This document shows, piece by piece, positions 32,254 through 44,617 of a stretch of 64,000 nucleotides of DNA. The translations under genes and the position numbers were made by a program. This DNA is from Vanessa cardui (taxonomy: Eukaryota > Arthropoda > Insecta > Lepidoptera > Nymphalidae). The notes below the pieces were generated by a model, which was given only the letters and a program-made list of their open reading frames with translations, ran no database searches and was not told the DNA's origin. The stretch covers positions 13,382,171-13,446,170 of the forward strand of contig NC_061133.1 in the NCBI RefSeq assembly GCF_905220365.1. Reading direction: 5' to 3'. Positions within the stretch are counted from its first letter, which is position 1. Every line of letters starts with the position of its first letter.

Positions 32254-35200
32254 TTAAGATATATATACCTGTATATATACGTAACATATATATATTACTT
32301 ATCCTTGTGTTATGTGAATGCTTACGACACAATTGCCGTTTTTTTTTAAATATTTTTACGGACATACATTTAATGTTATTAAAAAACGGAAAATTTACCA
32401 TGTTTTTATTTTTACTTGGTGGAACCCGATATTTCGACATTGCCTACGAATGTCTTGTTCACATGAGTCCATCAAAAAATATCCCGTTTTAAATATACCA
32501 TTAACAAAAATAATTAAGTCAATTTATAAAATACATTCAATAAATTTATCAAAAGGAAATCGATAACTTTCTTAAACATCGCTGAATCGAAATCCTAAAC
32601 TTTTCGCTTAGACGGTTAAACGCTGAGAGAACTTTAAAAATTTAACCAATTCGGCAATAAAACACAAAATGTTACCCACATATTTTAAAAGGCATTTGCT
32701 GTAATCGCTTTTAGCTTTGTGAGCTGAATTCTCTCTCAGCATGAATATATATTTTGATAAGTGTTCACGATTCTATCACCTGACGTGTGGTGCTCCATTG
32801 TATAATCAGATACGACATCATTAAAATTTACATTTTCCGTAAAAGTGGTTGAATGTAGAAGTAATAAATAATAGTATTAATAATTGAAGAAATATAAACC
32901 AAATGGACAGGACATATTATAGTGCAGAAATGTACGTGCAAATATAGTGACATATCTATCTCTCTCTCACTATCTTAATCCGGTGAGACGACCAATCAGA
33001 CACGATCAAGCGTGGGAGTTTGTCATGATCTGAACGCTTACATACAGACAGACACTTCCATCATCAAGACTCCTTGGCAGTTTTCGAGATTCATCAACAA
33101 AAAAAAACAAATACAGATATCGATCTGATGCGGTTCGAACACCTTTGGGATCTGATATGTAAAACAACTAAAAGCCATCGAATTTTTCAATTTTATTGAA
33201 TTTTTTTTTTATTAAAACACTAAAAACATCGTCCGATATCCTCCTGCCTATATTTACTCGTATACAAATTTACGTCGGAAGATGTATTTAATGCAAATTA
33301 AGACCTTTTTTTTACTTGAGATTTATCATAGCCCTAAAGGCGACTATTTAAGGCAACCGTAGTGACAAACTCTGGGCTACAAGAAGGTACACGCTGCATT
33401 TGACCCGGGACCCCGGAATCTGTAACTTTATAAGCAACTAGAACAAGGCAGTCAATTATAAGAACGTTATTGCATTAAAACTTTATAATTGGATGCCATA
33501 AAAAAGAGTTACATAAACAATGCAGGTTTGCTTTGAACAAACTATTTTTTTATAAAGATACTTAAGAGCAAGCAATACAAATATGGATTATTTTTTAATA
33601 AAATTTGACATTATTATATATTCTCTTTCAAATATAACTTGCTTTCTTCATATTTCAATGGCTATCTGATAAAAAAAGCTCCTAGACTAAGCACCATAAT
33701 AGAAAATACATCCATTGATTTTATATAGCGTTTATAAAATATCCCGAGTAAGTTTAAAACGTTCAGGTATAGAATTATAGATAGAAAATCAATTCTCCAT
33801 TAAACTTCCATAACCAACAATGGAATGAGTTCTGAAGTGTCATACGCGATGCACAGTCGTTGTACAATGAACAAACGCCGCTGGAGCGCTTTGCCGGAGT
33901 GGCTTGATTTACGATTTCGAAGAAACCTTCGTTTTATTTGCATTTTGCTCAAAGAGGCAGTGGAGCGCCTCATCTTAAAATATTCTCCTATTCCTACGAC
34001 ACGACGCTTACATGATTCCAGAATTGCTGTGATAATCACAAATATCCGTTTTATCTAATATTGTTACTGTATACGATTAACCATTGTTAATGTTCTAACT
34101 TAAATTTATCTTGATGGGAAGACATAAATATGAACTAGAGATAAAGTAATAATATCAATTCTAAATTTGAATTTAATTCTCTAACGTTTTTTTTTATTTG
34201 ACAGTAATTGTCATTGTCATTGGTTGTTTACAGAAAACGGGAAGAGACGTCATGATACCTATTTAATAAATAAAAAATTACAAGTCCAAAAACTGTTAGA
34301 AGTAATATATCTATTTTTAGGATGGTCACGAGTTTAAACAAAGATATTCTTCCAGATTCATTTATTAGCACTATTTTCACATTCATTTTATTCACTAATC
34401 CGTGTTTTATAATATATCCCGTATTTTATATCAAAATTTAGCCTCTCATTATCATTATTTCTAAATTAAAAAAAAATTAAATATCACCAAACATTGCCGC
34501 CGCATTTGATTTCTTGACATTCTCCTTCTTTCCGGCCAGTATTAATCGTGAACAATTAAAATATTACATTACAACATATTCTAAAAATAGTCAATCGACA
34601 TATTATTAACTAAATCATTCTAATAAATTATAGTTATACAATGTGTAAAAAAATAACTCTAACACTATCTATGTATGTACAAAAAGGTTTTATCATTTAG
34701 GTACAATGTTGATAATTTTTTCAGACCTCTTTCACCTCGGGCTCAGTTAACACAAAAACCTTGCTTTAATCGAACTTGAAAGACCTATTAGAGCAACAGT
34801 AATGCAGCGATCAATTTTCTTAGACCTACTAGAGGTATTTACCACATCTTGGTAGTAAATGGTCACCACTGACACTGCCATTTGATACAGCTTCAAAAGC
34901 AGTTGCAACAATGTGCATTTACTCGTACGTATTTCCATAAAAAGATTTTTTAATAAAATATAGTTGCAATAGTACTATGAAAATCAAAACAAATATTTTT
35001 ATACATAACATGTTCCAAAAGATTACCTTCAGTCGTAGGGTGTAAGGTGCGTTCATATTTAACGATACCAAATACAAAATTATATGTAAGAAAAATCTTC
35101 AGATGGAGCGTGCCCCGGGCTGGCGCGGCGTCGGGTTAACATATGTTGTGTGAAACTGCCGTACTTTCCACGCGATTGCCCCTTGATACTCGACGAGTTT

Positions 35201-35589
35201 ACAAATTATGAGGAAATTGATGTTTGTTGGCGCTCTGTGCGACTCTGCTCTTTGATGTTTTAAGATTTAAGGATATTTTCGTTGCTCATCCAGTCTGTGA
35301 CTAACTGCTTACAAAATCTTTCCTAATATATTGTAGATTGACCTTGCATGTATATGAGTTAATCTTAAAATTCGTACGACTAATGCGCTACCTAATGAAC
35401 ATCAGTGGTAAACCGGTAATACTAATACGCTAATTAATGAACATCCGTGGTATACTATGCTGAAATCCGAAAAAATCCGGAATCGCTTTCGTATATTCCA
35501 CGGTTTTACAAAGAGATGTACTAACGTATATGACGAACCACAATAGGAACCGTTCCAGGATCCCAGAGAACTAGTGCCTCTTACATACA

Positions 35590-36101
35590 ACAACAACAAC
35601 ACCCTGTAAATTCCTAAAGGCCTCCTCTCCATTTAAGGAGAAGGTTTGGAACATATTCCACCACGCTGTTCCAATGCGGGTTGTTGGAATTACACATGTG
35701 GCAGAATTTCTATGAAATTTGTCACATGCAGGTTTCCTCACGATGTTTTCCTTCACCACTGAGCTCGAGAGTGCTTGCCTGGGTTTGAACCCGCAATCAT
35801 CGGTTAAGATGCGGTTTGGGGGTCAAAGTTGCTCACGTCCGTAGGTATCACCAAAGACAGGTTGCATCCCTCATTACCCTACACGTGACCCCTGGGTGGT
35901 GCTAATCGAGCAACATATTCTAGGTGGGAGGCTCCGGCCGTAGTTAGCATTACCACCCTGCAAACAAAGCCGCACCGCCATAGCGATTTGTCAAGTGGCT
36001 TAATTCACATTGTCGCGCAGCATTTACAGGCGCTAGCCTAGACATTTATAAAAAAAAAAAATGCACGCGTTCTAACCACTGGGCCATCTCGACTCGATCG
36101 G
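35590..36101 (-). mobile_element. SINE copy with nested insertion and 14-bp target duplication
   Basis: A minus-strand copy of the 16272 family is split by another element at 35813-36060. GCCTCTTACATACA flanks the whole at 35576-35589 and 36102-36115. The body lacks the segment between the CGAG and GTGCTTGCC landmarks. Confidence 0.88.
35813..36060 (+). mobile_element. Poly(A)-tailed retroposon nested in the SINE
   Basis: It runs from GGTTTGGGGGTCAAAGTTGC through GGTGGGAGGCTCCGGCCGTA to a run of A ending at 36060, and interrupts the SINE head between ...AAGATGC and ACGCGTTC.... A short duplication (ATGC) is consistent with target-primed insertion. The GGAGGCTCCGGCCGT block resembles lepidopteran LINE 3' sequence, from memory. 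Confidence 0.7.
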
Positions 36102-36129
36102 GCCTCTTACATACATTATAACGAAATAT

Positions 36130-36410
36130 CAACAAAACATTTGACGGCATTCATGCCTTATCGTTCTTTGAGAATCAATATGCATAAACCTACACTGCCT
36201 CGCACAACAACTCTGTGGAACCAGCTTTCGCCGTCGGTTTTTCCGAACCGATACGACTTGGGCACCTTCAAGAAAAGAGCAAAAACTTTCCTTAAAGGCC
36301 GGCAACGCACCTGCAAGCCCCCTGGTGTTGCAGATGTCCATGGGCGGTGGTAGTCACTCTCCATCAGGTGAGCGCCCTGCTCGTTTCCAATAACATTAAA
36401 AAAAAATTAT
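36130..36410 (+). mobile_element. LINE 3' end with reverse-transcriptase C-terminus
   Basis: A frame at 36141-36350 encodes RTTTLWNQLSPSVFPNRYDL then FKKRAKTFLKGRQRTCKPPG and VADVHGRW, the typical C-terminus of a lepidopteran non-LTR reverse transcriptase. It is followed by a short 3' UTR (CTCCATCAGGTGAGCGCCC) and an A-rich tail near 36402. 5'-truncated. A decayed relative lies at 62630-62765. Confidence 0.75.
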
Positions 36411-36911
36411 CAATATACAAAATCATCCATAATCAAAAAGACCATCATATACCACTCAGCCATCTAAATTGTTTCGTGAAAACCATGTAGGTACCACATG
36501 CAAGCAAATACCAGATTTATTTTAGTTAATGAGCCAGTATTTTACTTTCCAATCATTAGTATTAATCCATTGAAAGCATTAGTATGTACGTTTTAGGTCA
36601 TACTAATTACAAGAGTGCCTCAATTTGTAAAATCATTTGCAAATATATCTATATATATTTGCAAGTATATATCTTGTATCTATCAATCGTTTTGATATAA
36701 TTCGGTCAGCATCCCAGATTCATTCATCATAAATTTAGCGCTGATTCAAGAGTCAATACTAAGGAGACATTGATTTATAAGACTTTTGAGACATTAAGTA
36801 TATCTCGAGTCAACGTCAGATGATATCGAAGTCGCCTCTTTGATTTTGTGTCAACAAGAAAAAATATTCTTAGGTTGCTCTCGAAATTATTAAGTCTTAT
36901 CTTAGGTGCCA

Positions 36912-37005
36912 CATGGGCAACAACTTCCCACTGGTGGGCTAAAGCCTCTTCTCTCTTTGAGAAGGTTTGGAGCATATTCTACGCTGCTTCAATGTGGATT
37001 ATGAT
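36912..37005 (-). mobile_element. SINE tail fragment
   Basis: AACAACTTCCCACTGGTGGG, GGCTAAAGCCTCTTCT and GAGAAGGTTTGGAGCATATT match the tail half of the 16272 SINE family on the minus strand. The head is missing. Confidence 0.6.
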
Positions 37006-38589
37006 TTATGTATTATGCTTTGGTTATAATTTAGTGGACTAGTGCTTAGACTCGATATTAAGGCAAGTATTAATAAGGAACTGTATAAGATCTCTGAATA
37101 TATTGTATGGTGAAAGTTAATCAATATAGCGGTTATCCATCAAAAGAAGGAAGACATCTGGTTAGTAAACCATTAACGATTAATAAAAACAGATATAACA
37201 CCACGTGGCTATTTATATACAATACAAAATTCAAAGACAACCAACATTAAACCTTTCTTCGTGACCCTATATACGTTTGGTAGAACCAAACAATTGCGAG
37301 ATTCAGAAATCAGCCCCTTCATATAAAAGTTAAAAAAAATTTATAGTTCAGTCCAACATTCCAATTCCAACATTCATAATTTTTTTACTGTTTAACATGT
37401 AGTTACAATAATCACAAAAGTTGATTGCTGAAATAGTAATCAACATTTCCTTTGTGAGAGAATGTTTATACAAAGAACTGTAGATTACTTTGCTTTCCAT
37501 CGCTATATGAAAATAAAAGTCAATATGATGTTATATGGGTATACCTTACAGAGTATTTTAAGTAAATGAAAATCCGAGTAAATTGCCTCTGTGAAGCTGA
37601 AACTCGCAGATTGAAATTGAACATATTAATTGACTTTACTTATTAAATAATAACGTTATTCACTTAATATTAGTAAATGCATAACATATATATATATATG
37701 TATGTTAGTGTTTAGTACTTTAAACGGGATTAGTGTTTATTCCCCTAATGTGAGGTTACTCCGTATTAAATTTATTTTCAATCTAAGGAACAGAGCGGAT
37801 AGTAGGACCTACGCTTCAATTATCGAAAACAACCGTTTTGGGTTTGACGTCCCATAACATTATGAATGTGACGAAACAGAAAGTACACTATAATATTTCC
37901 AGTGTAGTCCGCTGAAATGCTGTTGTTGTCTTTTTTAAAATTGGCCAGCAACCATATTGGTAAGAACGGCACCAATTAATGTAATTCACGGGGTGATTTC
38001 ATATGCATAATATAATATATATATTTTTTGACAATATACGATGATGTTGTAGTAAACAGATATGTTATTAACGCGCAAAAAGTGAAGACTAGAAAACGTC
38101 CTAATTGAGACGTTTGCCTTTAGTCATTTTACGTAGTAATACGTTATAATACATCATAATTACGCAATAATACGTTTTGCGTAATTAAAACATCTAGTTA
38201 TCGCTTTTACTTATTGTTTTTATCAAGCTATTCTTTTTACTTTTGACGAAATGTAAAAATAAACTAAAATAATCCCCGGCACGGCACACTTTTTTCTGTT
38301 GTTTAGTATGGATATAACATATTTTATTAGAATATCATTGACAATATACTAATGTTCTCATATTTGTGAAAGGAAAAATGGTGCTCGAATGAATTAGGAG
38401 CTCACAAGTGTGAGTTAATTCAAAGTACATTCCGAATAGACGAGAAAACATATTCATATTTAGTAATTAGTTTCTCAAAGATCTGAAAGTGAATAGGATC
38501 TAAATTTCTTAATAGTTTAGCTTTACAAGACACAGCCCGTTGTCTATACTGAGTTTCCAAAGTTTTCCGTACAAGTATTACTAACTAAA

Positions 38590-39075
38590 ATTATAAATGC
38601 GAAGGTGAGTTTGTTAACCTTTTACGTCTAAACGAATCAACGAATTATCTTAAAATTTTGCACTCCCTACAAGGAGTAGGTATAGAAAGAAACATAGCAA
38701 TAAAGTTTTACTCCCAAACCTGGCTAACAGGATCTGCGGCATTAGTAACAAGCCATTAGATATTTATGAAGATGAAATTAGGTTTACAATAATTATATTT
38801 TTTGAGTTTAATTCCGATTTAACCAGCTTTTTACGGGATTGTATGGCACTTTGTAACCTTTTAACCATCAAAAGGGTGAGAGATATTGCGTAAATATAGA
38901 ACTGAAATAGACCGTAGGTTTTAGTTATATTTCGATTATTTGTATGAATGTATTATTTATAATGTTCTTTCTTGGAGTTCAAGCGTATTTCATAACAAGT
39001 TTCATCAAATTTGTTTCAATGGTTTAGCCGTTCCGTAGACAAATAGACTGTGTAACTTCTACATTAATTATATTA
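38590..39075 (+). repeat. Old retroposon-like repeat
   Basis: The start (AATTATAAATGCGAAGGTGA) and the block near 38970-39065 (GTTCAAGCGTATTTCATAAC, ATGGTTTAGCCGT, GTAACTTCTACATTAATTAT) match the layout of common lepidopteran short retroposons. The latter part matches 26515-26690. Confidence 0.5.
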
Positions 39076-39894
39076 GTATAAATAAGTATTAATTTAAATG
39101 ATAAAATGTTTGTTTGTGGAAATAATGTACACAATTTATAAGTATTTGATAATACTGGAAATGTGTTTCATAAATATTCATTCGAACGAATAAAGGTGAC
39201 AAGTTGATCAATCGAACGCTCGAAGCGTAGAAAATCCAGAATCACTTCGGTAATACTCGAATTAACGATAACAAACTCAATACCTAAGAGATAAGGTTCA
39301 GTTTTCCTTGTACGAAAACTTCCAGAGCCGTACTTAAAAGTTGTCGCAATGAAAAATGCAAGTTTTACTTTGTACTTAGCAAAGTATCGCGTGACGCATG
39401 ATGAATGGTGAACCCTCTTAGAGGTTCTCAAAGTTTGAAACTTTGACTAGAATTAATATCGGTTATGTTATATCAAATACACATGGGAGGTTTTACGTTG
39501 TGCTAGATATATGTTATACGTACGTTATATTCAAATAAAAATAAATTTTTCGTCACGATTTTTTTAAATATGGCAATAATGATATTTCTTGTCGATTTTG
39601 ATTATATTGTAAAGCGACCTTTTTAGCAATTTACTGTATATTTTATTTCACCTCACTCTCACTCTCGCAATGTTTATTTCTTAATTTCGCTTCAACCCGA
39701 GAAAGCAAGTGCATGTAAATCGACGTGTCAAATTGACGAATATATTAGGTCATATGACATACAAGTTGTTACGTTTGTGTAGAGATCATATTCACATAAG
39801 AACTAAATATTCATAATTTGATATAGCATACTTAATTCGGATGTGATAGGATTTACGAATTTTGCTGATGCTACATCTATGTTGTGTCGTACTA

Positions 39895-40075
39895 CTTCAT
39901 AGAAACTATAACAAAAGGGCCAACTTTTTAATCTGTTGCGTGCCAGCCACGCTTGACACTCGCCAAACATAATCCTACTTTACAAGTGCGTAAAAAAAAT
40001 GGGGCTAACTGTAGGTCACTATTTTTTAATGTACTTTCAGCTTTGACAGTCTGCCTAGACATATAAATAATCAAA
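39895..40075 (+). repeat. Dispersed repeat, GGGGCTAACTGTAGG family
   Basis: Shares GTGCGTAAAAAAAATGGGGC...AACTGTAGG and AGCTTTGACAGTCTGCC with 61980-62070 (GGGGCCAACTGTGTGCCACA, CAACTTTGACAGTCGAG). No coding capacity. Confidence 0.5.
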
Positions 40076-40129
40076 GATATACATATACAGATAATGTACG
40101 AGTATTAGATGATAAGAAAGCGTGAAATT

Positions 40130-40295
40130 AATACCTGTTGACTTCCAATCTGGATATATTCATTCAAATAATTGTATTTAAATAAAATTATTTTGTATTT
40201 TTTAAATGTTGAAAAAGAGTAACTACTGAGATTCTTGCCGGTTCTTCTCGGTAGAATCTACTTTCCGAACCAGTGGTAGCTTCACTTAATTGTAT
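40130..40295 (+). mobile_element. LINE 3' tail fragment, truncated
   Basis: It runs from ACCTGTTGACTTCCAATCTG through TGAAAAAGAGTAACTACTGA and GGTAGCTTCACTTAATTGTA, then stops short of the GATTTT end, meeting other repeat sequence (GTAGCCGGGGCGGGTCGCTA) near 40345. Confidence 0.7.
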
Positions 40296-40699
40296 GATAT
40301 CCTATGTAAATAAATTCTATATTTTATTTAGTATCATTATTGTGCGTAGCCGGGGCGGGTCGCTAATTTATTCGTATTTGTTAGACTGTATTTCATAAAG
40401 TTGTTACATTTAAACAAGTACAGCAAGTGCTATTATTAAAACACAAAAGCAAGGCAGCAATCTTGATAGAACCTGCAGTGCAGTTGCTTAAACTATGTCG
40501 TTGTTATCAGCGCCGTCTCTGAATACAAAGGGTTATGAAACAACAGTCTTGTAAAATATACGCAACTTGTCCAAAACTTAAACTTTATGGCGTGAAAAAC
40601 TAATTTCGCGTTGCATTTTAACTGAACGCAGGTTGTTCTAATGAAAACGTATAGTACTAAATTCCGCATATTGTGTAATTCCTTAATTTTTATTTTATA

Positions 40700-40945
40700 A
40701 TAGGTTGACAGAGGCACAAAGAATAACCTTATGGTAAGTACTCACCACTGTCAATAGATATTGACGCTGGAAGAAATATAAACCATTCCTTACATCGTCA
40801 ATGCGCCGTCAAACTTTGTAACTGTAGTAGTTAAACTGACTCATTCACCTTACAAATATAATTTATAAAAATACCAAGTATTCCAGCCCGATAGAATTAT
40901 GAAACGACTGGGTGATAACCAGACGGTCTTGCACAAGGGCTAACA
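40700..40945 (+). repeat. Dispersed repeat, CCCATAGACAATG family
   Basis: Contains ATTCCTTACATCGTCAATGC, GTAGTTAAACTGACTCATTC and a 3' part with GGTCTTGCACAAGGGCTAAC. Confidence 0.7.
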
Positions 40946-41254
40946 GCTTTGAAAATATTAAAATATGACTTATTATAAATGGATGTTCGAATATGTATTA
41001 AATTAAAGTCAACCATAAAAAAAATCTCTTACAAAATGAAGCTTCTCTTAGAACTACCCTCGATTCCACTACTTTCCTGTTGTCTCAAGAAAGTTCTCGA
41101 ATCAAATATCAAATATTTTCTCTCGAATAGTTTAAACATCTTTGTCTGTTCTAAAATATAACCTACCCGAATTTATATAGTACCAAAATTTACGTGAATC
41201 CAAAAATAAACAAAATTAACCTAACTGTGTATGTTAATATGAAGACAGCATTTA

Positions 41255-41593
41255 TTTTATTTTAAAATGCTTTATTGCACAACACACGGAAAAAAAAAGG
41301 GGAAATATAAAACATAAAATAAGTACATGGTGCGCAAAGGCGGTCTTATCGCTTATAGCGATCTCTCACAGACAACCTTTGGTGATAGGAGCTTAGAACG
41401 AAAACAGGTAAGTGAAGAAAAATATATGAAAAAATGAGGAAAAGTACAATATAATAATATTTATACTAAGGTATAGTAATAAACTACACATAACTACATA
41501 CCAATAATACATACATAGAAATATAATATATGTTAAAATATACATACATATATACATAAATATAAACTACATATTATTACATACTTGCATACA
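41255..41593 (-). mobile_element. 3' UTR and tail of the non-LTR element
   Basis: On the minus strand, after the stop, the sequence runs through GAGATCGCTATAAGCGATAAG to GTGTTGTGCAATAAAGC and AAAATAAAATAAATGC, a polyadenylation signal and A-rich end. The GATCGCTATA block also occurs in the fragment at 8985-9130. Confidence 0.7.
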
Positions 41594-44500
41594 TTATTTA
41601 GATATGGATAGGTAATAGTTTCTCAAACGATGCTTAAATATTGCCAAGGATTTAGACTGCCGTATATCAGTGGGTAGTGCATTCCAGAGTTTGACGGTTT
41701 TCACGGTGAAAGAGTTGCTGTAGGTTTGTGTCCGACTGCAGGGTGTGACAAGTTTGTTGTCCTCACTAGAACGCAGGTTGTGTGTGCTATCAAACCCAAG
41801 AAATTTGAAGCGTTCTTTAAGGTAAGGTGGTGTATGCTCAACATATAAAATAGCATAGAGAAGAGATAAGGCGTGCAAGTTTCTTCGAAGCCTGATTGGC
41901 AGCCACTTCAACTGAGACCGATACTGCGAAACGTGATCATACTTACGCAGGCCAAATATGAATCTAATGGCCAAATTTTGCAGCCGTTCTAATTTATTCA
42001 GAAGGTCTTCAGTTAAATCAATGTAGCAGGCGTCGGCATAATCTAATATTGGAAAAAGAAATGCATTGGCTAAGCTGATCTTAGCCTTGATGGGTAGTAG
42101 ATTTTTCCATCGCCTTAAAAAACCAATGATGGCATACATCTTACGACTCATTTCTGCAACCTGAGGTACCCAGGATAAGGAAGCATCCAGAAGTAGTCCA
42201 AGATTTCTAACAGTTTCTTGCAGCGGTAGTGTGTGGCCATCAAGCATGATTGGAGATAGGATTTTGTCTTTGACCCTCGACAGAAGCTTAGGACTGCCAA
42301 AAACAGCTACTTGCGACTTCCTTGGATTCAGTTGGAGACCGTAAGATCTACACCATTCACTGATCTTTACCAAATCATTATTCAAAGTTGCAACAGCCTC
42401 GTCGATACCGTCCAAGGGAGCGGTAACATATATTTGAAGATCATCAGCATATAGATGATAGGATGAAGAGATAAGTGTAGAGAGAGTATTAATGAAAATA
42501 GAAAAGAGAAGAGGAGAGAGTACACCACCTTGCGGGACACCGGAAGGGATATCTAAAAAAGGTGAAGACCTACTGTTTGCCGTTATGCATTGCTGTCGGT
42601 TGAACAGGTAAGAACGGAACCAATCAACAGCAATAGAACCTATGTTTAGAGATTCAAGGATTGCCAAGCATATGTCATAGTCGATAGTATTAAAAGCATT
42701 CGAAAAGTCAAGAAGAGCTAGTATAGTTACGCATTTGTTGTCAATTCCGTTACGTATATCGTCACATACTTTGGTGAGAGCTGTAACTGTACTATGGCCT
42801 TTTCTAAACCCAGATTGGAAAGGGCAGAGGATTTTATTTATAGAGAGGAATTGGCTTAGTTGAGAATGGACTACACGTTCTAGCACCTTCGAGAGAAAAG
42901 GAAGCACAGATATAGGTCTAAAATGAGAAGGTAACAAGGGATTGGAAACTTTAGGAATAGGAATCACTAGAGCTTTGCGCCAAATAGAAGGGAAAGTACC
43001 AGTTGACAGGGAGTAATTAAATATATGACATAAAATAGGTAAAATATTGTTGAGAGTAAGGAGAATAAGTTTTCGACTTATTTCATCACAGCCAGTTGAG
43101 TCTGATTTAATACTAAGGATGTGCTTCCTTAACTCGCTAATGGTGACAGAGCTGAATTCGAAAGGAGGGTTATCAGGAATAGGCAGTGTATGAAGAAAGT
43201 TGATTGTGTTAAGTTTGTCACACATATTTATAGAAGAAGAAGAAAGAAAGTGTCTGTTAAGATCATCAAGTTTGATATTAAAAGAAATGGTTTCCCGCTG
43301 ACGACCGATTCCCAGCGATTTCAAAAACCGCCAAACCTTGGATGTACCGCTATTATCAATAGCATTTGCAATAAACTTACGCTGAGCATCACGACAGAGT
43401 TTATTGCAACGATTTCGTAGATGTTTATATTTTTCCAAGTTGTCAGTAGTTGGATTTCTTTTATATTTGGCCTTCGCAGCATTACGCTTAGCCATGAGTG
43501 CTCTAATATCCTGAGTTAGCCAAGGAGCCGGTAAGTGCTTAAGCTTAATAGGTCGTAATGGGGCATGTACATCCAATAAATCGGTTAAGAGAGAATTAAA
43601 TATGCTAATTTTTTCATCAATTGAGCTGGCATTATAAATAGCATTCCAGTCGATATTGTTTAAATCGCTCATGAAATTGGTGTTATTAAGCTTTTGAAAA
43701 TTACGCCGCATCACTATAGTTGGCTTCGCTCGCGGAGGCCGAATTCTATAGGATAAATAAACTAAGTCGTGGTAGGAAAAGGCCTCTGCGGGAAACTGAC
43801 CATGGACGTCAACATGTCTGAGAGAGGAAACAAACATTAAGTCCAATAGTGAGGGAGAACAATTTGGAAAAAAATGAGTCGCATTCGTTGGAAGTACATT
43901 AAGGTTACAGCTATCAATTATATTCTTAAGTCGTCGGGCACGTTGGTCGTCTTTAATCAAGCAGGTGTTAAAATCACCCATAATTATGGTGTGATCGACA
44001 GAAGTTCTAAATTGATCTAATAACATTTCAAAATTATTAAAATAATTAATATTGAGTGACGGACTATAAAATACGCCCAGTAGTAGTTTGAGATGACCGA
44101 ATAAGACCTCAATAAAGATGTGTTCCGATGACTCAGAGTATTGTGAAGGAGACTTACTTAAAATTGTAAAGGGGATATGACTGCGGAGGTATATTGCCAC
44201 ACCACCACCACCTTTACCTGTTCGGTCGTTCCGGATCAGATGGTAGCCAGGCAAACAGTAAGACGTCGAGGGTAAATTTGGTTTCAAAAAAGATTCGGAT
44301 ACAAGAATGGCATGAATATATTTACTGTCGAAGGAGGACAGGAAATCAGGGTAATGAGATGGAATACTCTGCGCATTTATATGCACTACATTAAAGTTTC
44401 TAGAAACACCGGAGAAAGTTGAGTCTAAAAGAGAATTAAGAGGAAGAGAAGCACTGTGAAAACTATCATCAGTAGATAATACTGAGTCACTAAGATAGAT

Positions 44501-44617
44501 ACTATTATCATTCGAGTCACTTACGCTGTGAACGCTTGAAATCATACTATTAATGTAAATACAAGTTAATATTATATATATGTAAGTAAAAATAATTAAA
44601 TAGTATAATAATACCAA
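41594..44617 (-). CDS. Non-LTR retrotransposon endonuclease/reverse transcriptase (intact ORF)
   Basis: A single uninterrupted 1007-codon ORF encodes the pol protein of a non-LTR element, which nicks target DNA and primes reverse transcription there. An APE-type endonuclease comes first (FNVVHINAQSI near residue 75, then MGDFNT and the SYHD catalytic histidine). Then comes a reverse transcriptase with IPIPK, HFRPISVLP, QSGFRKGHST, motif A LDFSNAF (Asp at about 637), SGVPQGGVLSPLLF and motif C YADD (about 723-726). The C-terminus has LWNALPTDIR. The first 24 residues are hydrophobic and the likelier start is the next Met (MISSVHSVS). It falls in the broad Jockey/CR1 group; the clade is not settled by eye. 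No ORF1 is seen upstream. Confidence 0.95.
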   Translation of the reverse strand: MVLLYYLIIFTYIYIILTCIYINSMISSVHSVSDSNDNSIYLSDSVLSTDDSFHSASLPLNSLLDSTFSGVSRNFNVVHINAQSIPSHYPDFLSSFDSKYIHAILVSESFLKPNLPSTSYCLPGYHLIRNDRTGKGGGGVAIYLRSHIPFTILSKSPSQYSESSEHIFIEVLFGHLKLLLGVFYSPSLNINYFNNFEMLLDQFRTSVDHTIIMGDFNTCLIKDDQRARRLKNIIDSCNLNVLPTNATHFFPNCSPSLLDLMFVSSLRHVDVHGQFPAEAFSYHDLVYLSYRIRPPRAKPTIVMRRNFQKLNNTNFMSDLNNIDWNAIYNASSIDEKISIFNSLLTDLLDVHAPLRPIKLKHLPAPWLTQDIRALMAKRNAAKAKYKRNPTTDNLEKYKHLRNRCNKLCRDAQRKFIANAIDNSGTSKVWRFLKSLGIGRQRETISFNIKLDDLNRHFLSSSSINMCDKLNTINFLHTLPIPDNPPFEFSSVTISELRKHILSIKSDSTGCDEISRKLILLTLNNILPILCHIFNYSLSTGTFPSIWRKALVIPIPKVSNPLLPSHFRPISVLPFLSKVLERVVHSQLSQFLSINKILCPFQSGFRKGHSTVTALTKVCDDIRNGIDNKCVTILALLDFSNAFNTIDYDICLAILESLNIGSIAVDWFRSYLFNRQQCITANSRSSPFLDIPSGVPQGGVLSPLLFSIFINTLSTLISSSYHLYADDLQIYVTAPLDGIDEAVATLNNDLVKISEWCRSYGLQLNPRKSQVAVFGSPKLLSRVKDKILSPIMLDGHTLPLQETVRNLGLLLDASLSWVPQVAEMSRKMYAIIGFLRRWKNLLPIKAKISLANAFLFPILDYADACYIDLTEDLLNKLERLQNLAIRFIFGLRKYDHVSQYRSQLKWLPIRLRRNLHALSLLYAILYVEHTPPYLKERFKFLGFDSTHNLRSSEDNKLVTPCSRTQTYSNSFTVKTVKLWNALPTDIRQSKSLAIFKHRLRNYYLSISK

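Larger units (their letters stand above)
18624..41254. other. Intergenic region, repeat-rich
   Basis: Apart from the repeats listed separately, no host gene, RNA gene or conserved ORF was recognised in this AT-rich stretch. Short ORFs here have no recognisable motif. Confidence 0.55.

Noticed and set aside
33800..34058. Overlapping open frames on both strands (79 and 77 codons)
   Set aside because: Neither translation shows a recognisable motif, codon signal or splice context; two antiparallel open frames in a slightly GC-richer patch are expected by chance.
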